Source: DATBDM01 sp034664425 (GTDB taxonomy: Bacteria > Actinomycetota > Thermoleophilia > Solirubrobacterales > Solirubrobacteraceae). From it: a DNA stretch of 31,758 bases. The notes beneath the pieces were generated by a model. It had not been told where the DNA came from. It made no database searches and saw only the letters and a list, made by a program, of their open reading frames with translations. Position numbers and translations under genes: made by a program. Where the stretch lies: the NCBI GenBank assembly GCA_034664425.1, contig JAXDHR010000124.1:1-31758 (forward strand), written 5' to 3'. Positions within the stretch are counted from its first letter, which is position 1, and each line of letters starts with the position of its first letter. Below are positions 28,359 to 31,758 of the stretch, one piece after another.

Positions 28359-30199
28359 CAGGGCGTCGGCGTCGCGCTCGGCGACGGCGTCGGCGTGGGC
28401 GTCGGGGTCGAGTCGGGCGTCGCCGGCAGCTTGAAGTGACCGACCTTGAAGGTGACGACCGCCCCCGGGGTCACGTTCGTCCCCGCCGACGGACTCTGGC
28501 CGACGACCGTCCCGTCCTGGTTCGGATCGCTCACGGTCTGGCGGACCGCGTGGCCCTTGAGGCCCGCGTCACGCAGCGCCTGGCGCGCGGCCGCCGGCGT
28601 CTTGCCCGACAGGTCGGGCACCTGCGGCGCCTTCTTGGCCACCGTGAGCGCCACGGTCGCGCCCGGCTTGACCGAGCTTCCGGCCGCGGGCGACTGCGCG
28701 AGCACGGTCCCCGGGGACTCGCTGGTCGAGACCTCCGAGGCCTGCGTGACCTTGAAGCCCTTGCCCTCGAGCAGGCCGCGGGCCTCGGCGACCGTCTTGC
28801 CGATCACGGACGGGATGGCGACGGGCTGGGCGCCGCGCGAGACCGTCAGGCGCACCGTGGCGCCCTTGTCGGCCGTCGAGCCCTCGGGCGGGCTCGACGA
28901 GATGACCCGGCCGGCCTTGACGTCGAGCGAGTAGGCCTGCGTGCTCGAGACCTTGAAGCCGGCGCCACGCAGCGCCCGCTCGGCATCGGCCTGCGGCATG
29001 CCCGTGACGGGCGGGACCGTCGCCGACCCCGGCCCATCGGAGACGAACAGCCGCACGGTGGAGCCCCGATCGGCCTGCTCGCCGGGGCGGGGGTTCTGGG
29101 TGGCGACGCGATCCCTGGGCACCTGGGCGTTGATCACGCGCTGGATGTCGACCTCGAAGCCGCGGTTCTGGAGCGTCTGAGCGGCGACGCTCGAGCGCTG
29201 CCCGACGACATCGGGGACGATCGCCTGCTTGGGCTGCAGCAGCTCATACGCGCCCAGGGCGATCGCGGCCAGGGCGAGCAGGGCCAGCAGCCACAGCCAC
29301 CAGCGCCGGCGGCCGGCGTCCTCCTCGACGACCACGGGTTCGACGGGCGCGTAGGCCGTCGCCTCCATCGGCGCGTCGCGCGCGGCCTGCAGGGCGGCGA
29401 TGAACGTGTCGGCGTCCTGGAAGCGGTCTTCGGGCGCCTTGGCGAGCGCTCGCATCGCGATCGCGTCGAGCGCCGGCGGGACCGCCGGATTGAGCTCGGC
29501 GGGCGGGACCGGCGCCTCGGAGACGTGGCGGACGGCGATCGACACGGCCGACTCGCCGTCGAACGGCACACGGCCCGTGAGCAGCTCGTAGAGGATCACG
29601 CCGACCGAGTACAGGTCCGAGCGCCCGTCGACCTGCTGTCCCTGCGCCTGCTCGGGCGAGAGGTAGTGGGCGGTGCCCATGATCGCCCCGGTCTCGGTCA
29701 TCTCCGACGCGCCGGCGCGGGCGATGCCGAAGTCGGTGACCTTGACGCGGCCCTCCTCGTCGAGGATCACGTTGTGAGGCTTGAGGTCGCGATGCACGAT
29801 TCCGTGCTTGTGCGCGTAGCGCGCGGCGCGCAGGATCTGGACGACGACGTCGGCCGCGAGCGCCGGCGGGAGCGCGCCGCGGTCGCGCACGATCTCCTTG
29901 AGCGTCGGCCCCTCGATGTGCTCCATCGCGATGTAGGGCGTGTCATCCCACTCGCCGCGGTCGAACACGGCGACGATGTTCGGATGCTGCAGCCCGGCGG
30001 CATGCGAGGCCTCGCGGCGGAAGCGCTCGACGAACTGCGGGTCGGCGGCGAAGCGGGGGTGCAGGACCTTCAGCGCGACGCGGCGGCCGAGCTCCTGGTC
30101 GCCGGCGCACCAGACGTCGGCCATGCCGCCGGAGCCGATCCGCGCGACGAGCCGGTAGCGCCCGTCGACCAGCACATCGGGCTGGAGGTGCGCGGTCAC
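28358..30199 (-). CDS. pknB: PASTA-domain Ser/Thr protein kinase PknB
   Basis: A 613-aa protein from a GTG start. The kinase domain (about 14-275) has IGSGGMADVW (21-30), K44, HRDLKPHN (D138, N143), DFG (156-158) and GTAHYLSPEQ. One membrane helix (about 300-320) is followed by four PASTA repeats (about 327-392, 394-459, 460-525, 526-592), which bind muropeptides or lipid II outside the cell, and a short Thr/Pro/Ser tail (TPTPTPTPSPSATPTP). PknB phosphorylates wall-synthesis and division proteins. It follows pbpA with one intervening base and overlaps ddl by one base, so the operon is tightly coupled. No PknA-type partner kinase is in this cluster. Confidence 0.95.
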   Translation of the reverse strand: MTAHLQPDVLVDGRYRLVARIGSGGMADVWCAGDQELGRRVALKVLHPRFAADPQFVERFRREASHAAGLQHPNIVAVFDRGEWDDTPYIAMEHIEGPTLKEIVRDRGALPPALAADVVVQILRAARYAHKHGIVHRDLKPHNVILDEEGRVKVTDFGIARAGASEMTETGAIMGTAHYLSPEQAQGQQVDGRSDLYSVGVILYELLTGRVPFDGESAVSIAVRHVSEAPVPPAELNPAVPPALDAIAMRALAKAPEDRFQDADTFIAALQAARDAPMEATAYAPVEPVVVEEDAGRRRWWLWLLALLALAAIALGAYELLQPKQAIVPDVVGQRSSVAAQTLQNRGFEVDIQRVINAQVPRDRVATQNPRPGEQADRGSTVRLFVSDGPGSATVPPVTGMPQADAERALRGAGFKVSSTQAYSLDVKAGRVISSSPPEGSTADKGATVRLTVSRGAQPVAIPSVIGKTVAEARGLLEGKGFKVTQASEVSTSESPGTVLAQSPAAGSSVKPGATVALTVAKKAPQVPDLSGKTPAAARQALRDAGLKGHAVRQTVSDPNQDGTVVGQSPSAGTNVTPGAVVTFKVGHFKLPATPDSTPTPTPTPSPSATPTP

Positions 30200-30200
30200 T

Positions 30201-31580
30201 TCATCCGCCCAGCGCCTGGAGGACCTGCTTGGCGACCGGGCCCGCGACGGGGCCGCCGGTGCCGTGCGCGCGCTCGATCACGACCGCGACGGCGACCTTC
30301 GGGGTGAAGCCGATGAACCAGAGGTCGTTGATGCCGGCGGCCGGGTCGACCTCGGCCGTGCCGGTCTTGCCCGCCACCTTGACACCGGTCAGCGCGGCCG
30401 CGGTGCCGGTGCCCTCGTTGACGACCCGGTACATCATCTGCGTCAGCTCGCCGGCTGACTTGGCCGACATGACGCGCGTGGCCTCCTTGCCGAGCGGATG
30501 ATCGACCGTGCGCCCGTCGGGATCGATCACGCGCTCGACCATCCGCGGCTGCATCCGCACGCCGCCGTTGCCGATCGTCTGCGCGACCTCGGCCATCTGC
30601 AGCGGCGTGACCAGCAGCTTGTCCTGGCCGATCGCCATGCGCCCGACGTCGATGTACTGCGAGGCGGGCGGCAGCAGCTTCCCGTTGCGGTACTCGCCGC
30701 TGGGGAGCATCTGCCGGCCGGGGTAGTCCATCGGAGGGTCGGAGTAGAAGCCGAACTTGCGCATGTAGCCGGCCATCGTCGACTTGCCGAGCTTGACTCC
30801 GACCTGCGCCCAGACGGTGTTGATCGACTGCGTCAGCGCCGTGGTGAGGTCGACCTGCCCGAACTGCTCGCCGCCGAAGTTGCTCAGCGGCGCGCCCGAG
30901 ATCGTCTGCGGGCTGTGGCCGTCGAGCGTCGAGGTCGGCGTGTAGCGGCCGGAATCCAGCGCGGCCGCCGCCGTCACGGTCTTGAACGTCGAGCCGGGCG
31001 GATAGCGGCCCTGGGTGGCGCGGTTGAACGTCGCGGCGCTCTTGGGGTTGTTCGGGTCATACGAGGGCGTCGCCGCCATCACGCGGACCGCGCCCGAGTG
31101 GACGTCGAGCGCAACGACGGCGCCCGCACGGCCGTTGAGCCCCGCATAGGCGGCCTTCTGCCCCGCCGGCGAGAGCGTCGTCTTGAGGTCGTCGCCCTGA
31201 TCCTGCGGCCCGAGCAGCCGTGAGATCGCGCCGACGGCGGTCGTCTCGCGCCCGGACAGCGCGTCGTTGTAGGAGTCCTCGAGGCCGACGCGTCCCCGGT
31301 CGATCGAGAAGAAGCCGACAGGATGGGCGAAGAGGTCGCTCGTCGGGTAGTGGCGGGCATAGCGGCCCTGACCGATCGGCCGCGAGACCGCCAGCACGGA
31401 GCCGTCGGCGGCACGGATGACCCCGCGCTTGATGCGCTCCTCCTGCAGCAGGATGCGGTGATTGGCCGGGTTGTTGCGGAGCGCCTGCGCCTGGAAGACC
31501 GTCCAGCGCGACGTGAAGCCGACCAGCACGGCGAAGAGCACGACTACGAGGACGAACAGGCGTCCCACGGGCTTGTTCAT
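30201..31580 (-). CDS. pbpA: Penicillin-binding protein (class B, PbpA-type transpeptidase)
   Basis: A 459-aa protein. A short cytoplasmic start and one membrane helix (about 7-22) precede a dimerisation domain of the PbpA type and the transpeptidase domain with all three motifs: S197-T-F-K200 (catalytic Ser), S252-I-N254 and K405-T-G. It cross-links peptidoglycan stem peptides outside the membrane together with the SEDS glycosyltransferase RodA, whose gene lies immediately upstream. The ATG (31578-31580) overlaps the rodA stop codon as ATGA, and pknB follows after one base. Length matches actinobacterial PbpA. Confidence 0.95.
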   Translation of the reverse strand: MNKPVGRLFVLVVVLFAVLVGFTSRWTVFQAQALRNNPANHRILLQEERIKRGVIRAADGSVLAVSRPIGQGRYARHYPTSDLFAHPVGFFSIDRGRVGLEDSYNDALSGRETTAVGAISRLLGPQDQGDDLKTTLSPAGQKAAYAGLNGRAGAVVALDVHSGAVRVMAATPSYDPNNPKSAATFNRATQGRYPPGSTFKTVTAAAALDSGRYTPTSTLDGHSPQTISGAPLSNFGGEQFGQVDLTTALTQSINTVWAQVGVKLGKSTMAGYMRKFGFYSDPPMDYPGRQMLPSGEYRNGKLLPPASQYIDVGRMAIGQDKLLVTPLQMAEVAQTIGNGGVRMQPRMVERVIDPDGRTVDHPLGKEATRVMSAKSAGELTQMMYRVVNEGTGTAAALTGVKVAGKTGTAEVDPAAGINDLWFIGFTPKVAVAVVIERAHGTGGPVAGPVAKQVLQALGG

Positions 31581-31758
31581 CGCCCACGCCTCCGTCCCGT
31601 GCCCGCTGCGGGCCGGCGCGCCTGGTTGGAGACGATCAGCAGCAGCGCCAGCAGCACGAAGTTGGCCATGATCGACGACCCGCCGTAGGAGACGAACGGC
31701 AGCGTCACGCCGGTCAGCGGGATCACGCGCGTGACGCCGCCGACGATCACGAACACCT
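31577..31758 (-). CDS. SEDS-family glycosyltransferase RodA/FtsW, C-terminal fragment
   Basis: Only the last 60 or so codons are in the window; the 5' part lies beyond the edge. The fragment reads GGVTRVIPLTGVTLPFVSYGGSS, the highly conserved last periplasmic loop of RodA/FtsW, then one membrane helix (MANFVLLALLLIVS) and an Arg/Gly-rich cytoplasmic tail. SEDS proteins polymerise glycan strands from lipid II. Position directly before pbpA points to the RodA type, as in the actinobacterial fhaB-pstP-rodA-pbpA-pknB arrangement. The stop codon overlaps the pbpA ATG. Confidence 0.92.
   Translation of the reverse strand, partial: VFVIVGGVTRVIPLTGVTLPFVSYGGSSIMANFVLLALLLIVSNQARRPAAGTGRRRGR

Noticed and set aside
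1..31758. CRISPR arrays, IS elements, integrases, phage genes, tRNA or rRNA genes
   Set aside because: No spaced direct repeats, transposase or integrase motifs, terminal inverted repeats or tRNA-like cloverleaf sequences were recognised anywhere in the window; a tRNAscan or HMM search could still find a weak case.

Overview
The window is a strongly G+C-rich, gene-dense chromosomal stretch with the look of an actinobacterium, most plausibly of the Thermoleophilia/Solirubrobacterales type. This is inferred from base composition and gene content: a rodA-pbpA-pknB cell-wall operon, DUF3105, CsoR, a FliA/WhiG-type sigma factor, UvsE and many leaderless-type promoters. No 16S or marker comparison was possible. 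I see no rRNA, tRNA, CRISPR, IS element or phage gene. The left edge is a 17-base C run inside a truncated gene and may be an assembly artefact.

Layout. (1) 1-1566: a nucleotidyltransferase and a TIM-barrel (AP-endonuclease-2 fold) protein, a minus-strand pair of unknown function. (2) 1656-6004: a secreted sedolisin (S53) protease, a small basic membrane protein, a two-domain cell-wall hydrolase (lytic transglycosylase plus M15-like peptidase) and a short-chain dehydrogenase. (3) 6049-8833: an acetyltransferase and an alpha/beta hydrolase separated by only 25 bases, then a copper-type CsoR repressor divergent from a DUF3105 membrane protein, with a CsoR-like operator between them. (4) 8830-20238: a surface-glycan block. 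It holds a polyprenyl-phosphate sugar phosphotransferase, two GT2 glycosyltransferases, an unknown protein, an Ig-like/DMFase-like surface protein, an orphan LytR_C protein, a membrane UDP-sugar 4,6-dehydratase, a DUF354 protein, a DegT aminotransferase, a 46-aa membrane microprotein and UppP. Together they can be read as making an amino-deoxy sugar, loading it onto undecaprenyl phosphate, extending it and recycling the carrier. (5) 20235-23812: purM, two tiny charged proteins, a BrkB-family membrane protein, a FlaG-like protein and a FliA/WhiG sigma factor. (6) 24069-27372: a membrane-anchored acidic protein, UV endonuclease UvsE and a transmembrane Ser/Thr kinase with a discoidin-like outer domain. 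(7) 27369-31758: the minus-strand rodA (partial)-pbpA-pknB-ddl operon for peptidoglycan synthesis and its phospho-control.

The most distinctive features are in how signals are packed. Four of six convergent gene pairs share their stop codons on one CTAG or CTAA tetranucleotide. At least fourteen starts have a (T/C)ANNNT -10 hexamer placed 6-12 bases before the start codon, as in leaderless transcripts. Several -10 hexamers begin with the TAG or TAA stop codon of the gene before. A perfect 24-bp palindrome carrying a Shine-Dalgarno abuts one start codon. The best candidate for an undescribed functional link is the CsoR/DUF3105 pair.
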